Positions 9,801-21,247 are shown, counted from the stretch's first letter. The stretch is 37,957 bases of DNA from Rhodanobacteraceae bacterium (GCA_903970285.1 CAJCHN010000012.1:1-37957), one strand, 5' to 3'. Notes: generated by a model from the sequence alone, not told the origin. Made by a program: numbers and translations.

Positions 9801-9998
9801 TCAGGCGTAGGGCAGCATCCGGGCGACCTTGGGGGTATCCGCCACCGAGACCAGGGTGATCGCGCTCAGTTTGCGCTTGGTCTTGGTCGCCTTCGAGGTG
9901 AGGATGTGGCGCATCTTGGACTGGCCGCGCTTGAACTTGCCGGTGCCGGTCTTCTTGAAGCGCTTGGCTGCGCCCGAGTGAGTCTTCAACTTTGGCAT
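9801..9998 (-). CDS. rpmI: 50S ribosomal protein L35
   Basis: The protein has 65 residues, beginning [20 protein letters not shown], with RHILTSK and TKTKRKL, all diagnostic of L35. It is the usual partner of L20. infC, which normally precedes rpmI, is not found in the 240 bases upstream, where there is a repeat array and then an unrelated membrane-protein gene. Ribosomal-protein length and composition are normal. AGGA lies a few bases before the ATG. Confidence 0.98.
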   Translation of the reverse strand: MPKLKTHSGAAKRFKKTGTGKFKRGQSKMRHILTSKATKTKRKLSAITLVSVADTPKVARMLPYA

Positions 9999-10104
9999 GG
10001 TGATCCTGACGAATCGATCGATTTACAGCAACCTCCATCATACAGGATTTTCCGCAGCCCCAGCGCGGCGCGGGTTGAGGAGCGTGGAAAGACTGACGTT
10101 CGTG

Positions 10105-10232
10105 CCTGATGCGACGCGGGGTTTCGGCCCTGAAGCTCAGGGCTGTTATATCGCGGGCCTGCGGCCCTGAAGCTCAGGGCTGTGATGTCGCGGGCCTTCG
10201 GCCCTGAGGCAGGTGCGATGAAGTTCTGACCC
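10105..10232 (+). repeat. REP-like repeat array, copy B (three 37-bp units plus tail)
   Basis: Three units of 37 bases (about 10105-10141, 10142-10178, 10179-10215) each carry the GGGCC-TTC/TGC-GGCCC hairpin or a close variant and a CTGAAGCTCAGG-type end. The last unit continues into TTCTGACCCGGGGCACT, the tail shared with the copies at 4414 and 18914. The array lies just downstream of the minus-strand membrane-protein gene ending at 10239. Confidence 0.85.
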
Positions 10233-10238
10233 GGGGCA

Positions 10239-11606
10239 CTACCGTGGCGAGCCGGGAGCGTTGGGGTCGGGGTGCAGGGTGTAGAGCTGCAGACGCTCCG
10301 CCTCGATCATCCACTGGCGTGCATCGGCCTCCTGGCCGGCGAAGAAGGTGTCGTGATCCTCGCTATTGAACCACATGGGCGAGTTGCGGCCGGGCGCCTG
10401 GCGGAAATGCTCCGCGCCGGCCAGCAGCAGCGCGCGCCGCGCCTTCAGGATGCCGGCTCCCTGCACATCGAAGCGGATGCAGAAGAGGATCGAACCAAGC
10501 AGCGCGACCGCGTACAGCCGGCGCCTGGCGCGATGGGAGAGATCCGCATGAAGGACACGATCGGCGAGGAAGGCGTAGCAGAAGATGAGCAGCAGGTCCG
10601 AAAAGATCTTGTAGCGCGACGCGAGGCTGAAGGCGAGACCGGTGCGTCCGCGGCCGACGGCCGCAGCGGCGGCCGCAATCACGATCCAGGCGGCGCCGAG
10701 CATGGCTGCCGGATGGGTGCGGTGATATCCGGCGCGAACCGCCCAGGCCATGATGGCCAGGATGGCTGCGCCAGCCGGGATGGCGAGTTTGATGATCGGG
10801 GTTCCCGCCCCCAGGAAGGAGAAGAAGTACAAGGGGATGAGGTAGAGGGGGCCGTTGCCGGTGCGCAGATCCTTGGCATAGTGCACGAAATAGGGTGCGA
10901 TCCCGAGGGCGAACATGGCGCACCATGCGGCTGCCCAGCCGAAGGCCCGGCGGCACCAGAGAAGGTAGAGCCCGAACGGCAGCAGGAAGAAGCCGCTGGC
11001 GGAGTTGAGGCAGGCGGCCAGCACGCAGAGGCACGCAGCGGCGGTGTGCCGGCCCACCCGCCCGGCGTCCGGTTGGGAGATGAAGAGGATGGAGGCGAAA
11101 CAGAGCGCGATGGTGCCGATATAGGCGAGGGCCGCGGCCGACCAGTCCAGCGCCTCCGCATAGTTGAGCGAGAACAGCAGAAAAGCGATGGGTAAAAAGA
11201 GCAGCAGACGCTGGTTGAGCGGGGCGGCATCGCGGGCGAAGTACATCCGCCACAGGAGATAAAGCAGCGGAATCAGCGCGAGGTTGCCGATCCAGAACTG
11301 GAAAGCGAAGTCGATGCGGTGGGTTGCGGCCAGTTCGAGAGCGGAGAGCAGGTGCACGAGGACGAGTTTGTACTCGACCCACTGGTCGGCGAGGATGAAG
11401 TGCAGCCTGGCCCCCCAGGATGGCAGGGAGACGTACTTGACGCTGAATCCGAGCATGACGGGGTAATCGTCGATGAACGGCATGTCCACCATGTAGCGCA
11501 GGAGGATGGCGTAGGCCGCAAGGATGGGCAGCAGGATGGCGCCGAGCAGGCCGGCTGAGTGCAGGTTCCAACCGGAATCTGCGCGGCGATCGGCCCCTGG
11601 CTGCAT
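10239..11606 (-). CDS. Polytopic membrane protein, possibly GT-C-like
   Basis: The protein has 455 residues with about ten to eleven hydrophobic helices spread over residues 18-370 and a soluble C-terminal tail of about 70 residues (HFRQAPGRNSPMWFNSED onward). The first loop contains MPFIDDYPVMLGF, an acidic pair after the first helix like the catalytic loop of GT-C glycosyltransferases, which use polyprenyl-phosphate sugars; this is suggestive only. An O-antigen or oligosaccharide-related membrane function is possible. I do not recognise a named family. The ATG at 11606 has TATACT seven bases upstream and no Shine-Dalgarno. The gene is monocistronic, divergent from the ornithine aminotransferase. 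Confidence 0.75.
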   Translation of the reverse strand: MQPGADRRADSGWNLHSAGLLGAILLPILAAYAILLRYMVDMPFIDDYPVMLGFSVKYVSLPSWGARLHFILADQWVEYKLVLVHLLSALELAATHRIDFAFQFWIGNLALIPLLYLLWRMYFARDAAPLNQRLLLFLPIAFLLFSLNYAEALDWSAAALAYIGTIALCFASILFISQPDAGRVGRHTAAACLCVLAACLNSASGFFLLPFGLYLLWCRRAFGWAAAWCAMFALGIAPYFVHYAKDLRTGNGPLYLIPLYFFSFLGAGTPIIKLAIPAGAAILAIMAWAVRAGYHRTHPAAMLGAAWIVIAAAAAAVGRGRTGLAFSLASRYKIFSDLLLIFCYAFLADRVLHADLSHRARRRLYAVALLGSILFCIRFDVQGAGILKARRALLLAGAEHFRQAPGRNSPMWFNSEDHDTFFAGQEADARQWMIEAERLQLYTLHPDPNAPGSPR

Positions 11607-11613
11607 GGTGCAG

Positions 11614-11619
11614 AGTATA
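11614..11619 (-). promoter_or_regulatory. Putative -10 element of the membrane-protein gene
   Basis: On the minus strand this reads TATACT, seven bases before the ATG at 11606. It is the best match to the bacterial -10 consensus among the leaderless candidates. Confidence 0.5.
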
Positions 11620-11783
11620 CCGGGCGGGCAGCGGATGCGGGCGCGGCGGGCGGAGGTGGCTGCCGCGGGTGTGCAGCGCGGAGAGCGGCATTGCGCCTCT
11701 GCGGCAAAGTTTTGGAATTGCCGGGTGTGCCGGGCCGGGCGGGCGGCGGAACGGGTAGACTATCTGCACACGAGGAGACCATC

Positions 11784-13010
11784 ATGCTGGCGCACGAGAC
11801 GCTTACGGAACCAGGCAGCACCGCAGCCGGGCTTATGGAGTTGGAAGAGCAGTACGGCGCGCACAACTATCACCCTCTGGACGTGACCATCGCACGCGCG
11901 TCGGGCGCGTGGATGTACGACGTGGAAGGCCGCCGCTACCTGGACTTCCTGGCAGCCTATTCGGCGGTGAACCAGGGGCACTGCCATCCGGAGATTCTGC
12001 GCGCGATGATGGAGCAGGCGCAGCGCGTGACGGTGACCTCGCGCGCCTTCCATAACGATCAGCTTCCGCTGCTGCTGCGCGACCTGCACGAGATGACCGG
12101 CTTCGACATGGCGCTGCCGATGAACTCGGGCGCGGAGGCGGTCGAAACCGCATTGAAGATGGTGCGGAAGTGGGGCGAGACGGTGAAGCGGATTCCCGCC
12201 GGGAAGACCGAGGTTCTGGTTTGCGCCAACAACTTTCATGGACGGACGATCTCGATCGTGGGCTTCTCCTCGGAGGTGCAGTACCGCACCGGTTTCGGGC
12301 CGTTCGCACCCGGCTTCCGGGCGGTGCCGTTTGGCGATGCGGCGGCGCTGCGGGCGGCGATCACGCCTGAGACCACGGCTTTTCTGGTTGAGCCGGTGCA
12401 GGGCGAGGCCGGAATCATTGTGCCTCCGGAGGGTTATTTGCGGCAGGTTGAGGCGATCTGCCGCGAACACGGAGTACTGCTGATCTGCGACGAGATTCAG
12501 TCGGGGCTGGGGCGCACCGGCCGCCTGTTTGCGTTCGAGCACGAGGAGATCCGGCCGGATGTGTGCATCATCGGCAAGGCTTTATCGGGCGGCTTTTACC
12601 CGGTGTCGGCGGTGCTTTCGTCGCGGGCGATCATGGGGGTATTCCGGCCGGGCGACCACGGCAGCACGTTCGGCGGCAATCCGCTGGGCGCGGCGGTGGC
12701 GCGGGCGGCGCTGAAGGTGATCCTGGACGAAGATCTGCCGGCGCGCTCGGCGGAGCTTGGCGGTTATGCGCTGGACCGTCTGCGCCGGATCGAGAGCCGC
12801 CGGATCAAGGAGGTTCGGGGAAAAGGGTTGTGGATCGGGGTTGAGCTGCACGGGCCTGCGCGTCCGCTGTGCGAGGCGCTGAAGGACCGGGGCGTGCTGT
12901 GCAAGGAGACGCACGAGAACGTGATCCGGCTGGCTCCGCCGCTGACCATTGCGCCGGACGATCTGGCGTGGGGTCTGGACCAGATGGAAGCGGTTCTGAG
13001 CGGAGCCTGA
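11784..13010 (+). CDS. rocD: Ornithine aminotransferase
   Basis: The protein has 408 residues and is a PLP-dependent class III aminotransferase. LEEQYGAHNYHPLDVTIARA near the N-terminus is the ornithine aminotransferase signature region; PMNSGAEAVETALKMVRKWG and FHGRT are PLP-phosphate and substrate contacts. VCDEIQSGLGRTG-like CDEIQSGLGRTG and IGKALSGGFYPVSA supply the cofactor Asp and the Schiff-base Lys. It converts ornithine plus 2-oxoglutarate to glutamate semialdehyde plus glutamate, linking arginine breakdown to proline and glutamate. GAGGAG lies six bases before ATG 11784, and a TAGACT hexamer (11756-11761) may be the -10 element. No other arginine catabolic genes are adjacent. Confidence 0.95.
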   Translation: MLAHETLTEPGSTAAGLMELEEQYGAHNYHPLDVTIARASGAWMYDVEGRRYLDFLAAYSAVNQGHCHPEILRAMMEQAQRVTVTSRAFHNDQLPLLLRDLHEMTGFDMALPMNSGAEAVETALKMVRKWGETVKRIPAGKTEVLVCANNFHGRTISIVGFSSEVQYRTGFGPFAPGFRAVPFGDAAALRAAITPETTAFLVEPVQGEAGIIVPPEGYLRQVEAICREHGVLLICDEIQSGLGRTGRLFAFEHEEIRPDVCIIGKALSGGFYPVSAVLSSRAIMGVFRPGDHGSTFGGNPLGAAVARAALKVILDEDLPARSAELGGYALDRLRRIESRRIKEVRGKGLWIGVELHGPARPLCEALKDRGVLCKETHENVIRLAPPLTIAPDDLAWGLDQMEAVLSGA

Positions 13011-13107
13011 GGCTGGACGGCGGGCTTTCCCGGGCCGCTTTTCCCCGGCGTCCGCGCGGTCCTGGCGTGATACACTGAACCCACGGGTAAGCGGCACAAA
13101 CTGCTGA

Positions 13108-15867
<2,760 letters not shown>

Positions 15868-15875
15868 TGTTGCCA

Positions 15876-15900
15876 GGCACTTCGTGCCGTCTACTTCTTT
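15876..15900 (+). terminator. Possible weak terminator of gyrB
   Basis: GGCAC-TTC-GTGCC forms a 5-bp stem nine bases after the gyrB stop, followed by a pyrimidine-rich run (TCTACTTCTTT). The stem is short, so the call is tentative. Confidence 0.4.
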
Positions 15901-16001
15901 GCGCGGACCTCACCGTCGATGCAGTCTCCGTCCGTCTTGTACGGGGCGCGGAGGCAGTCAGTTGATGGAGAGCGGGAGAGGGATGTCGCCGCCATGGGGG
16001 C

Positions 16002-16027
16002 ACCGATGCATCGCATCATGCATCGGT
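16002..16027. promoter_or_regulatory. Perfect 10-bp inverted repeat upstream of the amidase gene
   Basis: ACCGATGCAT and ATGCATCGGT flank CGCATC. The dyad is perfect, lies 62 bases before the amidase start and about 135 bases after gyrB. It could be a regulator operator for the amidase-OppF unit, or a stem-loop ending gyrB readthrough; TTTA follows it on the plus strand. Confidence 0.5.
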
Positions 16028-16089
16028 TTACCCGGCCGAGCGCTGAAGGCGGGCAGCCGGCGGATGAGTTGCGATGGCGCAATGCAATA

Positions 16090-18006
16090 ATGCGGGAGAT
16101 GGCCGAGACATTTCCTGCATTGAATCGCCGCCACTTCCTTTCAGTGTGCTCTGCCGCTGGCCTGGGTTCGACGATGTTTCCCGGGGCGCTGCTGGCGCTT
16201 GCCTCTTCGAGTGCCGCCGGCGCGGAGGATGTACTGGCCGACGGGCCAACGCTGCCGAAGATTACGGCTGCGATGATCGACTCCGCGGCGGTGATTGCCG
16301 CGGTTTCAATCGACGAGGGCGTCAAGGCCGCGATGCTCGAGGGTTTGAACTCGCAGCGCGACGATGTGCTCGAGATCCGCAAGCTGGCGCTTCCGAACAG
16401 GGTTGCGCCGGCATTCGTCTTCGATCCCGTTCCGGGCGGCATGGTGCTGGACACGGTGAAGCAGCCGATGCGCATCAGCGCAGCGCCGCGGGTGACTTTT
16501 GAGGATCACGGCAGCCCGGAGGCGAACGCCGAAGCGCTCGCCTTCCTCACCGTCCGGGAGCTGGCCGAACTGGTGCGCGCCCGGCGCGTCACCTCGACGA
16601 CGTTGACCAGGATGTACCTGGCGCGGCTGAAGCGCTACGACTCCAAGCTGCATTTTGTCGTCACGCTGACCGAGGAGCGCGCGCTCCAGCAGGCCGCAGC
16701 CGCGGACGCCGAGATCGCCGCCGGGCACTATCGCGGGCCGCTGCAAGGAATCCCGTGGGGCGGCAAGGATCTGCTTGCGGTCAAGGGCTATCCGACGACG
16801 TGGGGCGCTGCGGGATTCGAGCAGCAGCGCTTCGACCGGGACGCCGAAGTGGTGAAGCGGCTGGACGCCGCGGGCGCGGTGCTGATCGCCAAGCTGAGCA
16901 TGGGCGCGCTGGCACAGGGCGACCTGTGGTTCGGCGGGCGCACCCGCAATCCGTGGAATTCGAAGCAGGGGTCGAGCGGCTCTTCCGCCGGCAGCGCCAG
17001 CGCAACCGCTGCCGGATGCGTCGGCTTCTCGATCGGCACGGAGACGCTGGGCTCTATCTCAAGCCCGAGCACGCGCTGCGGCGCGACCGGTCTGCGACCG
17101 TCGTTCGGGTTGGTGCCGCGCACCGGGGCCATGGCGCTGAGCTGGACGATGGACAAGATCGGGCCCATCTGCCGCTCGGTGGAAGACTGCGCCATGGTGC
17201 TGAGCGCCATCTACGGGCAGGATGGGCACGACCTGAGCGTGCAGCCCGCGGCGATGAACTGGGACGCGGACTTCGACTGGCGCAAGCTGCGCGTGGGCTA
17301 CATCCAATCCGCGTTCGACGCGCCGGTGCTGCCGGAACTGAAGGCGCCGACCGCCGGCGGCGACGCCGAGATGGATGCCTACAAGAAACGTGTCGCGCGG
17401 CGACAGGCGGGGCTGGTGCGCGCGCAGTACGACCTGAAGTACGCCACCGCCGCGCTGGACGTGCTGCGCAACAAGATGGGTGTGAACCTGGTTCCGGTCG
17501 AGCTCGCCAGGCTGCCGTATGGCTCGATGGTCCCGCTGCTGGAGGCGGAGGGTGCGGCGGCGTTCGACGAGCTGACGCTGAGCGGCCGCGACAAGCTGCT
17601 GAATGGCCAGGAGCCGTATGACTGGCCCAACCAGTTTCGCGTGGCACGCTTCTATTCGGCGGTGGATTACATCCAGGCGATGCGGGCGCGAACACTTGCC
17701 ATTCAAGCCATGGACGAGCTTTTTCGTACGGTCGATGTGATTGTGACGCCGTCGCAGGGGGATCAGTTGGTGGCGACCAATTTGACCGGGCAGCCTGCCG
17801 TGATCGTGCCCAACGGGCTGCGCGGAGCCGACGCGCCGCCTTCGCCCGATCCGGTGGATGGGGCGGTCGACAACGCCGGTGGTCCAGGGACGCCGGTGTC
17901 GCTTACCTTCCTGGGCGGGCTCTACGCGGATGCCCGCGTGGCTGCATTGGCGCGGGCGTACCAGGAGGCAAGCGGCTTCCATCGGCTGCATCCGGAGCTT
18001 TCGTAG
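16090..18006 (+). CDS. Tat-exported amidase-signature enzyme
   Basis: The protein has 638 residues. The N-terminus has [13 protein letters not shown] followed by a hydrophobic stretch ending SSSAAGA, a twin-arginine signal, so the folded enzyme is probably exported. After a 150-residue lead region, the amidase-signature fold carries catalytic Lys226 ([10 protein letters not shown]), the cis-Ser region at Ser295-296 ([17 protein letters not shown]) and the nucleophile Ser322 in [11 protein letters not shown]. The usual Arg after the nucleophile (GGSIRxP) is Ser here, a change that could affect substrate choice. Amidase-signature enzymes hydrolyse C-N amide bonds; the substrate is not readable. 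A C-terminal [19 protein letters not shown] is typical. The ATG at 16090 is chosen just ahead of the Tat signal; 16099 is an alternative and neither has a good ribosome site. It is followed two bases later by an OppF-type ATPase gene. Confidence 0.87.
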   Translation: MREMAETFPALNRRHFLSVCSAAGLGSTMFPGALLALASSSAAGAEDVLADGPTLPKITAAMIDSAAVIAAVSIDEGVKAAMLEGLNSQRDDVLEIRKLALPNRVAPAFVFDPVPGGMVLDTVKQPMRISAAPRVTFEDHGSPEANAEALAFLTVRELAELVRARRVTSTTLTRMYLARLKRYDSKLHFVVTLTEERALQQAAAADAEIAAGHYRGPLQGIPWGGKDLLAVKGYPTTWGAAGFEQQRFDRDAEVVKRLDAAGAVLIAKLSMGALAQGDLWFGGRTRNPWNSKQGSSGSSAGSASATAAGCVGFSIGTETLGSISSPSTRCGATGLRPSFGLVPRTGAMALSWTMDKIGPICRSVEDCAMVLSAIYGQDGHDLSVQPAAMNWDADFDWRKLRVGYIQSAFDAPVLPELKAPTAGGDAEMDAYKKRVARRQAGLVRAQYDLKYATAALDVLRNKMGVNLVPVELARLPYGSMVPLLEAEGAAAFDELTLSGRDKLLNGQEPYDWPNQFRVARFYSAVDYIQAMRARTLAIQAMDELFRTVDVIVTPSQGDQLVATNLTGQPAVIVPNGLRGADAPPSPDPVDGAVDNAGGPGTPVSLTFLGGLYADARVAALARAYQEASGFHRLHPELS

Positions 18007-18008
18007 CC

Positions 18009-18791
18009 GTGACTGTTACAGAAGCGCAGCCGCTTGTAGAAGCCCGCGGACTGGTGAAACAGTACGGTAGCGTGAAGGTGGTCGACGATGTCTCGCTGAC
18101 CGTCCGGCGCGGTGAAACGCTGGGGCTGGTGGGAGAATCGGGGTCAGGCAAGAGCACGATTGCGCGCATGCTGCTGCGGCTGATTGAGCCGACGGCGGGC
18201 TCGGTCGTGTTCGACGGCAGCGACGTGCTCTGCGCGAGCAAGCGGGAGCTGCGGGCGCTGCGCCGGCGCATGCAGATGGTCTTTCAGGATCCGTATGCCG
18301 CGCTGAATCCGCGCATGCGCATCCGCGACATTGTCGGCGAGCCCTTCGCCATCCAGGGAGGGTTTTCGCGCGAGCAGGCTCGCTCGCGGGTGGTCGAGGT
18401 GCTGCACGAAGTTGGCCTCGACGCGGAGGTGCTGCCGCGCTATCCGCACGAGTTCAGCGGAGGGCAGCGGCAGCGCATCAACATCGCCCGCGCGCTGGCG
18501 CTCGAGCCCGAGTTTCTGGCGCTCGATGAGCCGGTGAGCGCGCTCGATGTATCGGTCGGAGCGCAGGTCATCAACCTGTTGCGCGACCTGCAGCGCAGGC
18601 ACGGGCTCACCTACCTGTTTATCTCGCACTCCATGCCCCTGGTGCGCTATCTGTGCGATCGAGTTGCCGTGATGGAGCGCGGACGCCTGGTCGAGACCGG
18701 GCCGGTGCTGGAGGTCTGTGAACGGCCGTGCGAACCGTATACGCAGCGGTTGATCGCGGCGACTCCGAAGATGCCGTACGAATTGCAGTAG
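18009..18791 (+). CDS. OppF/DppF-type ABC transporter ATPase
   Basis: The protein has 260 residues. It has Walker [10 protein letters not shown] (about 42-50), Q-loop [14 protein letters not shown], signature [15 protein letters not shown], Walker [15 protein letters not shown] and the H-loop ISHSM, the pattern of peptide/nickel transporter ATPases. It is shorter than full OppF (about 330), lacking most of the oligopeptide-transporter C-terminal extension, although [13 protein letters not shown], the start of that extension, is present. The GTG start lies two bases after the amidase stop, so the two are co-translated. No permeases, OppD or binding protein are nearby; either these lie elsewhere or the ATPase serves an unlinked transporter. 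A link to uptake of amide or peptide products released by the amidase is inference. Confidence 0.9.
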   Translation: MTVTEAQPLVEARGLVKQYGSVKVVDDVSLTVRRGETLGLVGESGSGKSTIARMLLRLIEPTAGSVVFDGSDVLCASKRELRALRRRMQMVFQDPYAALNPRMRIRDIVGEPFAIQGGFSREQARSRVVEVLHEVGLDAEVLPRYPHEFSGGQRQRINIARALALEPEFLALDEPVSALDVSVGAQVINLLRDLQRRHGLTYLFISHSMPLVRYLCDRVAVMERGRLVETGPVLEVCERPCEPYTQRLIAATPKMPYELQ

Positions 18792-18913
18792 GCCTTGGAA
18801 CCAATCGGAGATTCACTCTGGTGTGTTGAGTCTGAAGTTCGTGCCCTCCTTGTGCCGCGCTTTTTCGGCCTCAAACGTTGTCGCCAAAACGCTCCTGGGG
18901 CTGCGCTCCCGGT

Positions 18914-18974
18914 CTGTGATGTCGCCAGCCTTCGGCTCTGAAGCAAATGCAGCGACCTTCTGACTCGGGTCACT
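18914..18974 (+). repeat. REP-like dispersed repeat, copy C
   Basis: CTGTGATGTCGCCAGCC with AGCC-TTC-GGCT in place of the GGGCC hairpin, then TGAAGCAAATGC and the tail TTCTGACTCGGGTCACT. The hairpin arms have changed together compared with copy A (GGGCC/GGCCC), which argues for selection on pairing. The rest of 18792-19003 shows no gene. Confidence 0.7.
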
Positions 18975-18988
18975 GGCCGCTCGACCGA

Positions 18989-18994
18989 TACAAT
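18989..18994 (+). promoter_or_regulatory. Putative -10 element of the TauE-like gene
   Basis: TACAAT ends nine bases before the ATG at 19004, immediately after REP copy C. The GAGGAG between them would be at or near the 5' end of any such transcript. Confidence 0.35.
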
Positions 18995-19003
18995 GAGGAG
19001 AGA

Positions 19004-19795
19004 ATGTTTCTCACCCTTACCGCGCACTGGCGCTTTCTCTGGTTGATCGCCGCTTCCATGATTGCCGGGGTGATGAACGCGATGGCGGGCGGCGGCTCGT
19101 TTATTTCCTTTCCTGCCATGCTGGGCGTGGGCATCGCGCCCATCGAGGCGAATGCCACCAACACCGTAGCGTTGTGGCCCGGGCAGTTGACCTCGCTGGC
19201 GACGCTGCGATCGGATGTTCGCCGCGACCTGCTTGCGCTGGTGATCGGGACCTCCATCATCGGCGGTGTGACCGGCGCGGAGATCCTGCTGCATACGCGG
19301 CAGTTGACCTTTCTGCACCTGATCCCGTGGCTGCTGCTGACCGGGGCGTTGATCTTCGGCATCTCCGGCCCGGTCTCGCGCTGGCTGCGCGCACGCGCCG
19401 TGCGGGAGGAGATGGAGCACCACGGTGAGCCTCGCATCAACCAGTTCGGCCTCTTCTTCGCGCTGTTTCCCATCTGTTTCTACATCGGCTACTTCGGCGC
19501 CGGCGGGGGCTTCCTGATCATGACCGTGCTGGCCCTGTTCGGCATGGAGCAGATGCATCAACTGAACGCCATGAAGGTGGTCGCGGCCTGCGCCTCCAAC
19601 CTGTGCGCCATTTTTACTTTCATCGTCAGCGGACGCATCGTGTGGCACGATTGCCTGGTGTCGATGGTCTTTGCGGGGGCCGGCGGCTGGATGGGCGCGC
19701 GGTATGCCCGGCGCATGGATGCGGGCATCCTGCGCATGGTGGTGGTCGTCACCGGCGTGGTGATCGCCGCGTACTTCTTCTGGAGACAGCATTGA
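19004..19795 (+). CDS. TauE/SafE-family membrane transporter
   Basis: The protein has 263 residues with about eight hydrophobic helices. GVMNAMAGGGSFISFPAML near the N-terminus and FGAGGGFLIMTVLALFGM in the second half are the paired glycine-rich repeats of the TauE/SafE (DUF81) family, which export or import sulfite, sulfoacetate and related organic anions. The two halves are related, as usual. GAGGAG precedes the ATG by three bases. It heads a tight three-gene unit with a SemiSWEET protein two bases downstream and a DUF971 protein overlapping that. The substrate cannot be told from the sequence. Confidence 0.88.
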   Translation: MFLTLTAHWRFLWLIAASMIAGVMNAMAGGGSFISFPAMLGVGIAPIEANATNTVALWPGQLTSLATLRSDVRRDLLALVIGTSIIGGVTGAEILLHTRQLTFLHLIPWLLLTGALIFGISGPVSRWLRARAVREEMEHHGEPRINQFGLFFALFPICFYIGYFGAGGGFLIMTVLALFGMEQMHQLNAMKVVAACASNLCAIFTFIVSGRIVWHDCLVSMVFAGAGGWMGARYARRMDAGILRMVVVVTGVVIAAYFFWRQH

Positions 19796-19797
19796 GC

Positions 19798-20103
19798 ATG
19801 ACCGGACACATGGTTCTAAGCCCGGCAATGGTCGAGCAGATCGGCTTCGTTGCCGCCTTCTGCACCACCGTCGCCTTTGTGCCGCAACTGCTGCGGGTGA
19901 TCCACTTGAAGAGCGCCCGCGATGTTTCGCTGGGAACGTTTCTGCTGTTTTCGACCGGCGTGTTCCTGTGGCTGGTCTATGGAATCTACGCGGGTTCGAA
20001 GCCGGTGATCGCATCGAACAGCGTCACGCTGGTCTTATCTGTCAGTATCCTGGTGCTCAAGCTGAAGTACGATCGTGATGCGGTCAAGGAGTTGAAGCTA
20101 TGA
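19798..20103 (+). CDS. SemiSWEET-family transporter (PQ-loop)
   Basis: The protein has 101 residues and three hydrophobic helices (about 11-30, 43-62 and 70-92). AFCTTVAFVPQLLRVI contains the PQ motif at the end of helix 1, and the loop with SLGTFLLFSTGVFLWLVYGI matches the second helix of bacterial SemiSWEETs, which dimerise to carry sugars down a gradient. The ATG follows the TauE stop by two bases, and the stop overlaps the next start (ATGA). Bacterial SemiSWEETs are usually 85-100 residues, so this is full length. The substrate is not readable. Confidence 0.85.
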   Translation: MTGHMVLSPAMVEQIGFVAAFCTTVAFVPQLLRVIHLKSARDVSLGTFLLFSTGVFLWLVYGIYAGSKPVIASNSVTLVLSVSILVLKLKYDRDAVKELKL

Positions 20104-20543
20104 GCCATGAAGGCATCCGCATCCTGAGTGAAGCAGAGGCGAAGCGCGAGGCGGCGGCGGATGTCCGTCTGCCGGCAGATGCGGTGACGCCGGCCAAGGT
20201 GCGGGTCATGAAATCCGAAGGCACCGGGGTTTCGATCGACTGGAAGGATGGCCATCGGAGTTCCTGGAGCTTTGCCTGGCTGCGCAATGCCTGCCCCTGC
20301 GCCACCTGCAACGAAGAACGCGGGGCCAGCGGACGCGAGGTGGGTGCGCCCAAGCCGAGGCCGGGCGGTCCGCTGGTCTTGTACGAGGCTCCGCCGCGTC
20401 CGGTGGAAGCGACGCCGGTAGGCAAGTACGCGATCCGCTTCAAGTGGAACGACGGGCATGAGAGCGGCATCTACTCGTGGGATTATCTGCGGCGAGTATG
20501 CCAGTGCGAACTGTGCAAGTTCGCGCGGGATACGAAGGAGTAG
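20100..20543 (+). CDS. DUF971 protein with two CxCxxC motifs
   Basis: The protein has 147 residues. DUF971 (related to the N-terminal domain of gamma-butyrobetaine hydroxylase) shows as two matched strands: VSIDWKDGHRSSWSFAWLR (about 44-62) and IRFKWNDGHESGIYSWDYLR (about 112-131). Each is followed by a Cys cluster, CPCATC (65-70) and CQCELC (134-139), which could hold zinc or an iron-sulfur cluster. Such domains are linked to Fe-S handling by analogy with Apd1/Mrp-fused proteins, but the role is not established. The ATG at 20100 overlaps the SemiSWEET stop. The first 35 residues are a charged tail. No signal peptide is present, so it should be cytoplasmic. Confidence 0.85.
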   Translation: MSHEGIRILSEAEAKREAAADVRLPADAVTPAKVRVMKSEGTGVSIDWKDGHRSSWSFAWLRNACPCATCNEERGASGREVGAPKPRPGGPLVLYEAPPRPVEATPVGKYAIRFKWNDGHESGIYSWDYLRRVCQCELCKFARDTKE

Positions 20544-20559
20544 CGGCTCTCGCGGCCAG

Positions 20560-20638
20560 GTTTCGCTGACAGCCAATCTCCCGTTGGCGTGGTGTAGAGG
20601 ATTTGCGGGAGTGCCGTTTTCACTGAGAGAAAAACGGC
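20560..20638 (-). repeat. Two-hairpin dispersed repeat, copy 1
   Basis: Read on the minus strand: hairpin 1 is GCCGTTTT / AAAACGGC (20613-20638) and hairpin 2 is CTCCCG / CGGGAG (20578-20611). Hairpin 1 with its loop (CTCTCAG) and the following GGCACT are nearly identical to 35538-35564. It lies between the convergent DUF971 and coiled-coil genes, where it may also serve as a 3' end, though no T-run follows. Confidence 0.65.
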
Positions 20639-20680
20639 GTTGACCGCGCCGCCGGCCCGTACCTCCACACGAGATCCGGC

Positions 20681-21247
20681 TTACTCTTCGGACTCCATCT
20701 TGGCTTCCTGGTAGTCGCCGATGTGCTCGTAGATCTCCTGCGGGAACTTCAGGTTCCGGTAGAGATTGCCGCAGTCGGGGTCTTCGGGAAACGGCAGAAT
20801 GGGGAACTCCTGCTGTGCCTGATAGGCCAGAATCTTGTCGCGCCGAGGCGGGTTATAGTCCTTGCTCTCCACCTGGCGCAGCATCAGCAGCGCCTTCTCG
20901 CGGTCGGCGTCGCGATCCTTCATCATCCACTCCAGCACCTCGTCGTGCGACATGAAGTGCCGCGCCACCATGGCGAAGACCAGGCGGCCGTAGTGGCCGA
21001 TATCCTTGCCAGCCGCGAGCGAGTCCAGCAGGTGCGCCATCATGGAATCCTGGCGCAATGCGGCTTCGCCCCCAGGGTCTTGAGGGGTGGGTTTCGCGTC
21101 GGACGGCGCAGCCTGGTGGCTGCTCGCACGTTTGAGCCTGCTCAACTCGGCTTCGGCGCGCTCCGCTCTTTCGTTTGCCTGTCGCAGCGCTTCTGCCTGC
21201 TCGTCCAATGTCTCCGGTTGATCGAGAACGACCTCACGTTCCGCCAT
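20681..21247 (-). CDS. Unknown protein with N-terminal coiled coil
   Basis: The protein has 188 residues. Residues about 10-45 (LDEQAEALRQANERAERAEA) form a strong coiled coil, followed by a Ser/Pro/Asp-rich hinge and a helical domain with HLLDSLAAGKDIGHYGRLVF and FMSHDEVLEWMMKDRDADRE. The acidic C-terminus ends EAKMESEE. The start ATG 21247 has AGGGGG five bases upstream; an ATG at 21274 lacks a ribosome site. No signal or membrane segment is present. I do not recognise the family, and the composition and codon pattern look like a normal chromosomal gene. Confidence 0.75.
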   Translation of the reverse strand: MAEREVVLDQPETLDEQAEALRQANERAERAEAELSRLKRASSHQAAPSDAKPTPQDPGGEAALRQDSMMAHLLDSLAAGKDIGHYGRLVFAMVARHFMSHDEVLEWMMKDRDADREKALLMLRQVESKDYNPPRRDKILAYQAQQEFPILPFPEDPDCGNLYRNLKFPQEIYEHIGDYQEAKMESEE

